DNA of 64,000 nt from Catonia carolina. Lineage: Eukaryota > Arthropoda > Insecta > Hemiptera > Achilidae. This document shows, piece after piece, positions 1 to 9,894 of the stretch. The notes under the pieces were generated by a model that was not told the DNA's origin, made no database searches, and saw only the letters and a program-made list of their open reading frames with translations. Both the position numbers and the translations under genes were made by a program. Location: positions 18,083,715 to 18,147,714 of the forward strand of contig JAQMRL010000012.1 of assembly GCA_035578175.1 (NCBI GenBank). The letters run 5' to 3'. Each line of letters starts with the position of its first letter. Position 1 is the first letter of the stretch.

Positions 1-18
1 TCTCACATGTTGAATGAG

Positions 19-1450
19 TTAGTTGTCACTGAGAATTTGGAACACAGGATCCAAAGAATCAAGAGCAAGCCATTCACCCACATCCTTTTTACTACACTCA
101 GAACATCCAGGAACTTTTAAAAGGCTCTTTCTTATGCCCTCAAGTGACATTTCATCCTCTTCCGCTTTTGTCTCTTCCTTGTCACGCTTTTTCTCGTCTT
201 TCGCTTTCTGTACCTCCTCCTTGGTTGATATGCCTTTCAATCTGTTCCTTGCTTTTTTTGAATTTGGTCATCTTACCAAATTCCATGCTTCCGCTACCAT
301 ATAAGCCTTGTCTTCTGTATTGTCACTCCATATATTTTGATTACCAATTAGTCCATTGACCGCAGCAACTCATTAGTATAGACGGCAGGAAGAGGTTTTG
401 ACCCCCGCATTCTCTATAAGAAAAACTTTTTTTGGGGTGAGTGGGTGCATTGACCAGAATTAACATCACTTTACTGCCTTCTTTCGCTGTTGTTGTTTAG
501 GTCATCAGCCGAAAAGCTGGTTTGAACCTGTAGAGGTTTTACTAAGTAAAATGAGGAGTGAGGTGGTTTACCATTGCCTTCCTCACTGAATAGAAAAGTA
601 TGCTTATCAGCATTCTGGGCCCTCTGAAAAGCACATATTTTCCACTCTGCAAATGACACCTTCACTTCATTCACCACAGGGTCTGGCTGTATAATGAAAT
701 CCATTACTTTCAGAGGAGATAACTCTGATTAGTGTCACAGTACACTTCTACCTCTTCTGTTCTTAAATGATTCAGTCATTTAATTGGCTGACCATGTGAT
801 AAGAAACAGAACTATTTATTTTAGCCCAGCTTCTTTCACTATGGCCCTTTAATATTTTTTTGACTTAAGGAATGAAAATTGAATCATACCATTCTGTGAA
901 TATAGCAGCAGCCATCCAGGCCTTTGATTGATTCTTGTAAAAGAGGGAAAGTTTTTTTAATTCTTAAAGGCACACGGGTTTTTTTGATTTGTTGCCTATC
1001 ATCTAAAGGGGTATTCTGAGGTTTACCGTAGAGTTAGAACGGTAACACAGTCTTTACTAATCTTGTTACTGGAGCACTAGTTTCTTTGTAAGGAGCTAAA
1101 GTCGTTTGAAACAAAACTTTCCAAATGAGGTCAGTCTCATCTATGTTGTATAAAAATTCTGGATCGTAAGATTCTGCTTGATTTTTTAATTTTTCAATAC
1201 AATCTTTTGTTGAGAGCTTCTCACTACTTAAATCTAACTCACGAATACTATGCCTTGCCTTGAAATTCCATAGCCAGCCATTGCTCACTTTAATTGAAGT
1301 TGAACTGTCGATTTTCTCCGGTAAAAGTTTTGCTTTTTCATTAATAATAGGCCCTGAAAGAGGGTTTCCCAATGTGCTCACTGCAGCAAAAACCACTTGA
1401 ATACAGCCTCTTTAAGTTCTTTCTCCACTGCTGTCTTTATCACTTTCCTA
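19..1450 (-). pseudogene. Jerky/Tigger-like DDE transposase, decayed and split by an S1 retroposon
   Basis: Read on the minus strand from 1450 down. First is the end of a helix-turn-helix domain (KELKEAVFKWF), then a frameshift near 1390, then NPLSGPIINEKAKLL and NGWLWNFKARHSI of the CENP-B/Tc5-type DNA-binding domain, then FLYNIDETDLIWKVL with the first catalytic Asp. Around 860-1000 is NQSKAWMAAAIFTEWYDS. Near 450 is LVNAPTHP, where active relatives have LDNAPTHP, so the second Asp appears to be Val. Near 290 is AEAWNLV and at 19-240 the acidic tail with VGEWLALDSLDPVFQILSD. Several stops and frameshifts make it inactive. The S1 at 491-830 interrupts it. Confidence 0.8.
491..830 (+). repeat. 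S1 retroposon copy 1, inside the jerky-like transposase
   Basis: It begins GTTGTTGTTTAGGTCATCAG and follows the S1 consensus to about TTTAGCCCAG, lacking the 3' end. It is flanked by direct repeats TTCTTTCGCT (481-490) and TTCTTTCACT (831-840), a 10-bp target-site duplication with one mismatch. Confidence 0.8.
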
Positions 1451-2185
1451 AACGAACTCCCATCTTCATTTTCTAACAGACACAAAATTTAAAATTTAGG
1501 ACTTATATTTTTTAATGTCTGAAATAGTTGAAGTTTCTATTTTAAACATGTCAGTTAACAGTTTACCACCCAATCACTGTTTTATCTGACTGTTAAAGGA
1601 TTTTTATTCTATCAGCTGATGATAAAAAACATGTTTCCTTTACAAGACGTACCGCTGGGCAGTTAACTAACACACACAGGATGGAATGTGTATCTTAGTA
1701 ACACACAGTCAAGGTTAAGGTCGGAACTCAGGCTGATTTAGGTCGCACTGACAAACAAAGCAATGCATTCATGACTCATGAATAATCTTCTACGTATGCT
1801 GGAAGTGTCCCTATACTGTATTTACTGTTTCCTGGAAGATTTTGTGTGTTAATGCATTCCCTACAGATATATTTTAGAACGTTAAAGAAATGTTCAGTAC
1901 TGCAATGAATCAATTTTAAACAAAATCAACTTATTTGCTTAAAAACTTATTTTTTCTGAAAGAAATCTGGATAGTTGGAGTTTTGTAGCATTAGTTCAAA
2001 TTTTGACGTTTCTAACGGGGAGAATCTTAATTTCAAAAACAATTTTTTTTTAGTCAGATTTTTAGAGCTTATTGTTTAATATAAGAAAAGTAACTTTTTT
2101 TTCTGAATAGCCCTTTAGAGAAAGCACATTTCTTTTTCTCCCACAATCTTTTCATTGTTTTGGATCTTACCATCTTATGTAGTTC
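1451..2185. other. Unassigned AT-rich sequence
   Basis: No coding signal or recognisable repeat was seen between the transposase and the LINE fragment. It may include the rest of the decayed jerky-like element. Confidence 0.5.
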
Positions 2186-2189
2186 AGTA

Positions 2190-2425
2190 TTATGTGGTTC
2201 ATGTCTCTTCCTTTCAGTTTCTACCCCGAAGATTACTCTTGTCTTGTTTTACTAAAAATGTCCCTATTCCGTATGTCTTCTATGTCAATTTTTGCATCTT
2301 TAAGGTCATTCAATGTTATTGTGAACCATGCTGGCTTGGTTCTGAGATTTATTATTCTATCAAAAATTTGTTTTGTCAAACTGCTATCATTCATTCTTTC
2401 CACTTGGCCAAAAATAAATTAACTT
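2190..2425 (-). pseudogene. LINE ORF2 C-terminal fragment (RTE-like)
   Basis: The minus strand reads FGQVERMNDSSLTKQIFDRI, then INLRTKPAWFTITLNDLK and IDIEDIRNR before a stop. This matches the W-x-G-H-V-x-R-M ... K-P-x-W tail found after the reverse transcriptase in many insect non-LTR retrotransposons. No RT core is present, so it is a 5'-truncated copy. Confidence 0.7.
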
Positions 2426-2688
2426 TGTCACGTAAAATAATACAATATACATTATATATGACAAGTCAAAATGTTAAGGATAGGGAGTTGAAAGGTCGTA
2501 CTATTGCAAAAGAAGGCATAAAAGAGACTGAGCAGGCATTTGCTTGGAGTGGCCAAGCCACTTCAAGCAAATTAGCTTGTATACAGGTTTATTACAGGGG
2601 TTTTGAACATGGATTAAATAGAAACAGAAATACTTACAGTTGATTTTTATTTATCGACTTTGTTATCTCAAACAGGTTTTTTACATAA

Positions 2689-3750
2689 CTAATAAATTTC
2701 GATATGTGCACCATTGGTCGCTCGGCAAATGTCCAATTGATACTCAGTTTCAGACCAAACGTTAGTTAACATATTATTTTCTGTTACGGTTGTCAATGCT
2801 TTATTAATTCTTTCCTTTAAGTGATTTAGGTCACAAATATTTTTTGAATAAACAATGTTTTTGGTACCCCCACAAAAAAACATTACAAGGTGTCAGGTCT
2901 ATACTCCTTGCAAGCCAAGGTATAGGTCCTTGCTGACCTATCCATCAATGTGTAAATTTTTCATGGACAGCCTGGGTGACAAATGCATGAATGTATGGGG
3001 GTGCGCCATCTTGTTAGAAATTAATTCTTTGTATGTTTTTAGTTCATCTAACTGAGAAAAGCAATAATATTTTAACACATCGCAATACACAATTTCGTTA
3101 TTAGTCTTTTCAGCAAAAAAGAAAGGCCGAATTACACAATTTTTATCATAACACACCAAACATTAACTTAGGCGAGTCCAGTCGTTTATCAAAAATCACA
3201 TGTGGGTTTTCAGTTCCCCATATTTTTGAGTTGGGTCTGTTAACTCACCCATTTATATGGAATGTAGCTTCGGCTGTGAAAATTATGTGGTCTAAATGAT
3301 TCGTTTTCATTACTTTTTTTAACTTTTCAAAAGCGAAATAGAAACTTTTTTTCCATCATCAGGTTCCAATTCCTGCAGTAGCTGAATTCTATTTGCATGT
3401 GTTTTCAATCTTTTGTGTTAAACTTTTTGAATTATTATTTTCGGAATACCTAACTCTAAGCTTCAACGAGCAATGTGCTTGTTAAGACTTCTAGTTGCAG
3501 ATTGCCTGTTAAGTTCAATTGTTTTATGTGATACTTGTGGTCTGCCAGTTGATTTCACCTTGATAACTGATCTGGTTTCTTTAAATTGTTTAAACCAACG
3601 TTATATATTATTTTCATGTGGTGGATTTTTTCCATAATTACGTCTAAATGCACATTGAACTGAAATTACAGGCTTCAATTCAGCCAACAACAAAATACAC
3701 TCTGCCTTTTTTTAATCAGTGAACATAGTCTAAACAGACCAAAGCAACAA
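2689..3750 (-). pseudogene. Mariner/Tc1-like transposase, nearly full length but broken
   Basis: On the minus strand from 3750: FKETRSVIKVKSTGRPQVS and ELNRQSATRSLNKHIAR (helix-turn-helix region), ELGIPKII, HANRIQLLQELEPDDGKK, then after stops FFFAEKTNNEIVYCDVLKYY, and finally the C-terminus DLNHLKERINKALTTVTENN ... ICRATNGAHIEIY. This order is that of a common insect DDE transposase family (DDE_3-type). Several stops and frameshifts lie between the blocks. No terminal inverted repeats were identified. Confidence 0.75.
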
Positions 3751-4136
3751 TACAAAACGTAAAGTTGAGCTTAGAACTGATGTTAACCATACTTTTGGGT
3801 TAGAGGCTATCACAACTACCAATAAAACATCTCAAAATTTCCGTACTGTCATGGTCTGAATTACAGCCCCTACATTTTTTTATGATGACTCTGTAATTAT
3901 GTCACCGTCATATAAAACTAAAACTTCCAATCTAAATTTTTCTAAATAAAATACTTTTTGTATGACCGACAGCCCTTACGTTATGAATTGGCTCAATTTT
4001 TAAGTTGTGATTTCTCAATTTAAGAGGTCCCTGCAATATCTGGTATCTTTGTTAATTGTCAACCACATAGTATTTTTTTATGGGTAATGCATTAAAATTT
4101 ATGCAGTAATATTAACAGACATTTCTTTTATCATAG
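3751..4136. other. Sequence just upstream of the PYM exon
   Basis: AT-rich, ending in a pyrimidine-rich stretch and an AG acceptor at 4135-4136. It is presumably the end of the first PYM intron. No first exon was recognised. Confidence 0.5.
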
Positions 4137-4388
4137 GATCATTTATTCCAGCAACACAGCGTCCTGATGGTAGTTGGCGAAAAGCACGCAGAGTGAAAGA
4201 CGGTTATGTACCCCAAGAAGAAGTTCCGTTATATGAAAGTAAAGGGAAACAATGGGCCAATCGACAACCAGCATTTCCCGTGGGACTCGACCCAGAAATA
4301 ATCAAGAGGAAGGAAATAGAACTTGCAAAGAAAAACAACACCATGTATTCTCCAATTCCAGGATTAATCATTGATCCTAATGCTGACT
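4137..4388 (+). CDS. Pym: PYM (partner of Y14 and Mago), internal exon with the Mago-Y14 binding region
   Basis: PYM is a cytoplasmic protein that binds the Mago-Y14 heterodimer of the exon junction complex and the small ribosomal subunit, and helps strip the complex from translated mRNA (known for the family). The exon reads [13 protein letters not shown], then [20 protein letters not shown]; this is the conserved N-terminal PYM motif that contacts Mago and Y14. It follows an AG acceptor (4135-4136). The first two bases complete a codon begun in an earlier exon, so the initiator codon is not here. It ends at a GTAAGT donor (4389-4394) with one base of the next codon, which joins in frame to 9164 as TCA (Ser). 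No stop lies within it. The short first exon expected for the family was not found and may lie upstream or outside the window. Confidence 0.93.
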
Positions 4389-4425
4389 GTAAGTATAATA
4401 AAAACTTTATGTATAACTTTTAAAA

Positions 4426-5590
4426 TCTGGTGTAAAACACTCACAAACTTTCTCGTGTCAATATAAATTATAAACAATATAACCAAATTTTAATCATAAG
4501 TAAAGAATACTAAATGAAAATCAACATCTGTAGAACTTATAAGCTGGGCATAGCTCTTGATGGTTGAGTAGGCAGCGTTAGTCGCCTGACCGGAGAGGCA
4601 GGGCATCCGGCAGTGTAGCTGCTTTTTGAAGGGGAGGGGAGGAACTGGAGATAACATTCGCTGCTGCCTCGGAGAGGAGCGGTCACTGGCTAGGCAAGTA
4701 CCATCTCTACCCGCCGCCTGAAGCTAGGAGCGATCACTGATGTGGCAAGTACATCTACACCGCTACCTAATGGATAGGCGCGGTCGTCGACAAGGCAAAT
4801 ACTGTTAACCATTCCCTCAGGGAGGAGCAGTCGCTGGTGAAACGAAGGGGAGGGTAAGAGAGGAGTCAGTTGGAGAGGAAAAAAGAGTATACTCAATGTT
4901 GAGTGTTACATTCTTTTTCTGTGTTGACCTTCTTGTGGAGAAGATTGATACTGAGTGTCTCACTAGCCAAGTCTGTCATATGCCTTAGCCACTCATAGTT
5001 GTACAAGCGCTGTGAGAAGTTTCTGTCTGCGCTATCTCGTGGCAGCAAAAGCAACCACCCACAGCGCTAGCACTGTATAGCGGCCAAAACACTAACGACG
5101 GACCGCGTAGAAATAGTATGGTATCAAACTTAAAAATATGGAAAGCCACTAATTCACACTAAACTAGGCTCTGTAGAAAAATTTGCTTGATATTTATATC
5201 AAGCAACTTGTAAATTTTGTTTATTTTGTATAACTTTGATTTTATACATTGTTGTCATGAACTGCATACTAAGACAGCAACCTTAAAAAAATCCAATTAT
5301 TTTTTACTGATTTTGATGAGCAAAATACAGAAAATCACTAATTAACTCTAAACTAAGCATTGTAGAAAAAAGCGCTTGAAGTAAAAGTTGTAGGTTTTTT
5401 AATTTCCTACAATTTATATTATATTCGCTTTTGCCCTAAAATGCATATTAAGGTCGCCATCTCAAATCTTGTAGAGTATTAAAAATGTAGTAAATGAGGT
5501 GATATTTTTAAAAAAATTGTCAAAGCCATTTTTTATAAAATCGCAAAAAGTGAAAAATTGCACGAATAAACTACCATTTCCAGTTAAACA
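4426..5590 (+). repeat. R1 copy 1 with a GC-rich insert
   Basis: R1 orientation used here: forward starts TCTGGTGTGAAACACTC and ends with a hairpin and GAGAAAGTAAAAA. This copy starts TCTGGTGTAAAACACTC and runs through the CACTAATT...GCTAAACTA modules to the ACGAATAAACTA region, where it stops short. At about 4541-5122 it is interrupted by unrelated GC-rich DNA. Confidence 0.8.
4541..5122. mobile_element. GC-rich insert in R1 with about 50-bp tandem repeats
   Basis: It is much more GC-rich than its surroundings. From about 4673 to 4845 it has three and a half degenerate tandem units beginning near 4680, 4731, 4781 and 4828, each with a core like GGAGCGGTCACTGG followed by GGCAAGTACATC. R1 resumes after it, so it is an insertion; AACTTA-like sequence sits at both edges. 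No protein was seen. Confidence 0.55.
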
Positions 5591-5765
5591 TTTAAAAAGG
5601 AATTTTACTGGATGGGGAGTGTTTCCCGTCGGTCAGTGTCTACACTTCCAATTAACTTTTATCTTATTTAAGACTGTACGGACATGTTTCTCACTAATCC
5701 ATAATTCCCATAAAAAGCTGTCCGGCAAACATTGTAGATAACTGTGCCTATAATAATCATATACC

Positions 5766-6119
5766 TTATTCTTTGCAAAGTTCGACTAAGCCTACCTTTA
5801 CATAACTTCTCTTACAATCAGTGCTATGAAGAAGTTTGAAGAGGTAGGCATTTTGCAAATCATAATTTTCAATGGCCCAAAAATCATTAAAAACAGAAGT
5901 AATATTAGTAACACCAATCTTTTTGAAGCAGCCGCAAGAACAATGCTCACCAATCTTACTGGAAACCACAACAATATTTTTACAACGAGATACACACTGT
6001 TGACCAGTATTCCGTTGCTTTTTTCTTAAATTCTTATTCAAATTCTGTGGGTTGGATCGTCTTTTTCGGGAATACCCAGCTTCTTCGCCTTCCCTATCGT
6101 CACCTGTATCACGTTCCAT
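5766..6119 (-). CDS. Reading frame of a probable transposon-associated protein, N-terminal part
   Basis: A 117-residue frame starting MERDTGDDREGEEAGYSRKR, followed by RSNPQNLNKNLRKKQRNTGQ, a short Cys cluster (HCSCGCFKKIG) and FNDFWAIENYDLQNAYLFKL. A basic start of the type K-R-N-P-x-x-W-K-x-N-x-R-K, then a Cys cluster and an F-W block, is something I recall from a large, uncharacterised insect repeat-protein family. The frame closes after ELCKE, so it is partial or an exon. Function unknown. Confidence 0.4.
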   Translation of the reverse strand: MERDTGDDREGEEAGYSRKRRSNPQNLNKNLRKKQRNTGQQCVSRCKNIVVVSSKIGEHCSCGCFKKIGVTNITSVFNDFWAIENYDLQNAYLFKLLHSTDCKRSYVKVGLVELCKE

Positions 6120-6596
6120 TACTAAATGTTCAGTAGCAGACTAACAGAGTATACATGCATAAATCACGCAGCAAAAGACAGACTAATACTAGAGAAACAA
6201 GGATACATAGAACACGTGTGGAGTGCGTGATGCATGACAACAGTAATGGAAAGGAGTAGAAGTGGGGTGGAATCAGTGGCGCAGAGGTGACAAAACTGAG
6301 GCCTTGCTGTTGAGTTCACCCTTCTGGTTCATGCAACTAATTTTCAGAATGAACACCCTGATTTTATCTTCTTCTCTTTTTATATAATTTAAAAGGCAAA
6401 CTCTACAAAATATACCTATAACATTAAAACTTGTAACCCAAAGATACCAAATAAAATAAAAACAAAAAAATGACTCAATGTTGAGTTCGCCCTTTGATCC
6501 GGAATGCCTCATATAATTAAAGTTATGGAAATTAAAGTAATCTACAATTCTTATTTTTAGTACTATGTTTTTCAAAGCTTAGTTAGTGTCTATTAG
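6120..6596. other. Unassigned intronic sequence
   Basis: No gene or known repeat. TGTTGAGTTC occurs twice, near 6310 and 6480, each followed by a similar CCCTT stretch, suggesting an old local duplication. Confidence 0.4.
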
Positions 6597-6775
6597 TAAT
6601 TTTCCATATTTTTAAGTTGAACAGAGGATTATAATTTTGCATCATTCATTCATGATTAAAAGTAGGTTATGTTTTTTATTTTACATTGTTGACGAAATGT
6701 TTAAACATAATTTGTTATATTGTTCATTATTTTCATTGGCAAGGTGAAAGTCGTGTTAGTGTTTTACTCCAGATT
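6597..6775 (-). repeat. R1 copy 2, 5' fragment
   Basis: It contains the CATTCATTCATGATTAAAA, GGTTATG and TTGGCAAGGTGAAAGTCGTG blocks and ends CTCCAGATTTTTT. It faces copy 3, 45 bp away, giving a head-to-head pair. Confidence 0.7.
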
Positions 6776-7841
6776 TTTTAATCAATATTAGAGATAAGAA
6801 TTCATTTTATAAAATAAAAATCTGGGGTGAAACACTCACACGACTTCCTCTTGCTAATGTAAATAATGAACAATATAACGTGTAATTTTAATCATGAGAT
6901 TAAAATTAGGAACTCTTAAAATCAGTAATTGCTTCTGAGCAATTGTTAAAACTCTTGAGTAATGGCTCTGTAGACCAAATACTTAAAATAAAAGTTTTAG
7001 GTTTTTTTAATTTCCTATAACTTTGATGTAGACACTTTAGTCTCAAAATGCATAATAAAGCTTTGTAATCTTAAAAAATCCAGTTCTTTTACTTATTTTG
7101 ATGAGAAAATACAAAAAATCACTAATTGACACTAAACTAAGCTCTGTAGAGAAAAATGCAAGAAATAAACGTAGATTTTTTTATAAATTATAACTTAATT
7201 TTATATTATTGTTGTAAAATGCATACCTAAGACCGTAATCTTAAACAATTCTATTTTTTCCAGATTTTGATAAATACAAAGATACAATAAAATGCATACC
7301 TAAGACCGTAATCTTAAACAATTCTATTTTTTCCAGATTTTGATAAAAAAAAACAAAAAAAAATTACTAATTGCCGCTAACAATGTACAAACAAATGTTT
7401 GAATTAAAAGTAGAAGGTTTTTACATGTTCTACGACTTTGGTGTCATGCACTTTTGCTCTCAAATGCATAATTAAGTCCACAATCTTAAACCTCCCCCAT
7501 TAATTTCAGCAGACATGACGCATATCCTATCTATTAGGCAATTTTTAAAAAAAGCTGTCTGGCCCATTTTTAAGAAAATTGAAAAATCACACAAATAATT
7601 TACTAATTTTGGTCGATCAATTTTTATGAAAATGTTAGTTGCAGGTCCTTTTATGCTCCCTAACTTAAGTTTTAACTTTGTACAATATTCTGTTTTTGAG
7701 ATAGTTTGTACACACACACATACATACATACACAGACCAATTGTTAAAAACATTATTTTTGGGTTTAACGGACCTGAAAACGTGTGTATCCGGTGAAAAC
7801 TCGATTTGGAAAAATTGACATGAAACCAATATTTTCCTTCC

Positions 7842-8793
7842 TTGTTGTTTAGGTCATCAGCCAAAAGGCTGTTTTGAACTTCTAAAGCAGTGGTTTCCAA
7901 ACTGGGGAGCATGCCCCCCAAGGGAGGCGTGAAGATAAGTCAAGGGGGCACAGGACCTCAAGATAGCTTTGCCGTCTGCACGTTCAGAGCTGTTGCGATT
8001 CACGAGTCAAGTTTAAGCATCTATTACAAAGTATACCCCAGTAAATCACAGGAAGTGCTGCAATTGTATATTGCTTTTTCAAGCACCTATTTTTGCCAAA
8101 AAGCATTTCCAGCTCTTGTTGCAATTAAGATTGGAAGTATCGGGGCAAACTTGATATTGCTAATGGCTTACGTTGTGCACTTTCTTTCTAATAATCAACG
8201 GAAAATAGGGAATCTTGAAAAAAGTGCAAGGTCATCCATCTCAATGATTTGTTTTGTTTCTTACTTGTTTATATTAAATTGTAACTTGTGTCATAAAAAC
8301 AATAAAAAATAAATGTATGGTGTTTCAATGTAGGACTACTGCTTGATTTTTTTTGTCATTACCACATAAAATTCTGTAAGGGGTGTGGAAAGTTTTCTTC
8401 TAGACAGAAGGGACATGGTAAAAAAAGTTTGGGAATCACTGTTTTAAAGACTTAACTAAGTAAAATGAGGAGTGAGGTGGTTTACAATTGCCTTTCTCAC
8501 TGAGTGGAAAGTATGCTTATCAGCATGCCAGGCCCTCCAGAAAGCATTTACTTTCCACACTGCAAATGTCACCTTCACTTCATTCACCACAGGGTCTGGC
8601 TGTATAATGAAATTCATTACTCTCAGAGGAGGTAACTCTGATTATTGTCTTTTATACCTCTACCTCTTCTAATCTTAAATGCTTCAGTTATAAAATTGGC
8701 TGACCATGTGATAGGAAACTGAACTATTTTTGTAGCCCTGGAACTAGCAGCTCCAGTGCTAAATAATTTTACACTCCACCTGCCTGTTATGGG
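7842..8793 (+). repeat. S1 retroposon copy 2, itself holding a hAT MITE
   Basis: The 5' part (to 7887) and the 3' part (from 8450, TTAACTAAGTAAAATGAGG, to CTGTTATGGG) match S1. TATTTTCCTTCC on the left and ATATTCCTTCC on the right look like its duplicated target within R1. Confidence 0.8.
7888..8441. mobile_element. hAT-type MITE (554 bp) with 8-bp target duplication
   Basis: The termini are CAGTGGTTTCCAAACTGG and the inverted AAGTTTGGGAATCACTG. Flanks are TTCTAAAG (7880-7887) and TTTTAAAG (8442-8449), an 8-bp duplication with one mismatch, as expected for hAT elements. No transposase domain was recognised inside. Confidence 0.8.
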
Positions 8794-8991
8794 AATATTC
8801 CTTCCTTATATATTCATACAGGGCTAGAGAAAGTAGAGTAAGTAATTTTTTTAAATGTTTTTTGACAAAATATTCAGCTCTGGTTATAATTGAGTTGCGT
8901 GCAGTCTAGCTTGCAAAGGGTTAATTTCCAGACATGCCTTTGTATATCTGAACTCTAGAAGCCTGTTCGAAGAATGGGTGAGCAACCAGTT

Positions 8992-9012
8992 GTTTTTTTT
9001 TTTTTTTTTTAT
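8992..9012. repeat. Poly-T run upstream of the PYM last exon
   Basis: About 20 consecutive T, roughly 150 bp before the acceptor. It could be the tail of a lost retroposon or a length-variable tract. Confidence 0.8.
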
Positions 9013-9163
9013 AGTACTGAAAGAGTATATATCATTTATACTCCTCTGTATTTTAATGAAAGAAAGTATGTATCAATAACAAACTGTTATCCACACGCCT
9101 AAATAACATTAAATGCAGTATGCATTTGAAAGATTTATTCATAAAATAATATTTTGTTTCTAG

Positions 9164-9582
9164 CAAAATCAAAAAAGAAGAAGAAGAAAAAGAAGAGCAA
9201 CGGCAATTCGAATAATCAAGATGGTGTTGAAAATCACGATGTAAACAACCATGTAACAACAACGACACATAACAATAAGACAAATGCCTCCGTATCAGCA
9301 TCCTCACAACCTCCACAAAAACAACAACTGAAAAAAGACAAAGACAACAAATCATCCTTAACAACAGTCATCGCAAAAAGTAACTCAGACACTGTTGTTA
9401 TCGATCCAGCTAAACGTATTAAAAATTTACGGAAAAAGTTGCGCGAAATAGAAGTTTTAGAACAGAAAATCGCGGGTGGGGATAGTAAATCGCTTGATAA
9501 AGATCAGTTGGAAAAAGTCACGAGAAAGCCAGATGTCTTAAGCGAAATTTTAGCCTTAGAATTAAGTTTAGAGAATAAATAG
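9164..9582 (+). CDS. Pym: PYM, last coding exon with the C-terminal ribosome-binding region
   Basis: This exon follows TTTGTTTCTAG and joins in phase to 4388. It begins with a lysine run (eight Lys in a row after SKS), passes through a low-complexity Asn/Thr/Ser/Gln linker, and ends in a conserved charged helix: DPAKRIKNLRKKLREIEVLE, then QKIAGGD, DQLEKV and EILALELSLENK before a TAG stop. That helix matches the C-terminal segment of animal PYM proteins, which in the family binds the 40S/48S ribosome. The exon supplies about 140 residues; with the 84 of the upstream exon the total is close to the usual PYM length of about 200-220. No polyadenylation signal was assigned with confidence downstream. 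Confidence 0.93.
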
Positions 9583-9894
9583 AAGAGACTTTTTTGGTTT
9601 TTTTTTTTAATGTCAGGTGGGAAATCACAACCATTATTTTTTTAATTACATTTTATCAATATTTTAATTAGCGTTACATTTTATTTAGTTTTTAACGATA
9701 AACAATTTATACAAAATATGTACTTTTCATACACAGTGTAGGGTATGTACTGTAAATGTGTGTTAATAATTATTTACTTTTGTTTTTGAAAACTTTTTTG
9801 TTTTTATTTTTAATAACCAATCAATTTTATTGTTGATTTTTAACATTGTAAGTGGAACTTGTCAAACTGCTCTTAAGTTGGCCGTGTTGTGTTA

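Larger units (their letters stand above)
6821..8838 (+). repeat. R1 copy 3, split by an S1 retroposon
   Basis: It starts TCTGGGGTGAAACACTC. The 5' end, modules, CA tract (7710-7733) and GGGTTTAACGGACCTGAAA block are present up to 7841. After the S1 (7842-8793) it resumes with TTCCTTCCTTATATATTCAT and ends GAGAAAGTAGAG. It includes a 73-bp tandem duplication (7215-7287 and 7288-7360). Confidence 0.8.
4389..9163 (+). other. PYM intron (4.8 kb), filled with repeats
   Basis: It is bounded by GTAAGT and TTTCTAG, and the phases of both flanking exons agree. Contents in order: an R1 copy starting 37 bp after the donor and broken by a GC-rich insert, an uncharacterised minus-strand reading frame, a second pair of R1 pieces in opposite orientation, an S1 retroposon carrying a hAT MITE, and a poly-T run at 8992-9012 before the acceptor region. 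Confidence 0.85.

Noticed and set aside
2155..2643. A 162-codon open frame on the + strand
   Set aside because: It lies opposite a recognisable LINE C-terminus on the minus strand (2190-2425) and its composition is that of a shadow frame.
7890..8312. A 140-codon frame inside the hAT MITE
   Set aside because: No transposase or BED zinc-finger motif was seen and the element is only 554 bp. It may be a scrap of an ancestral protein but cannot be supported.
8472..8672. Open frames within S1 copies, also on the minus strand at 471-704 and 19816-20043
   Set aside because: The frame recurs only because S1 recurs. Copies have stops at different places, so it is not conserved coding sequence.
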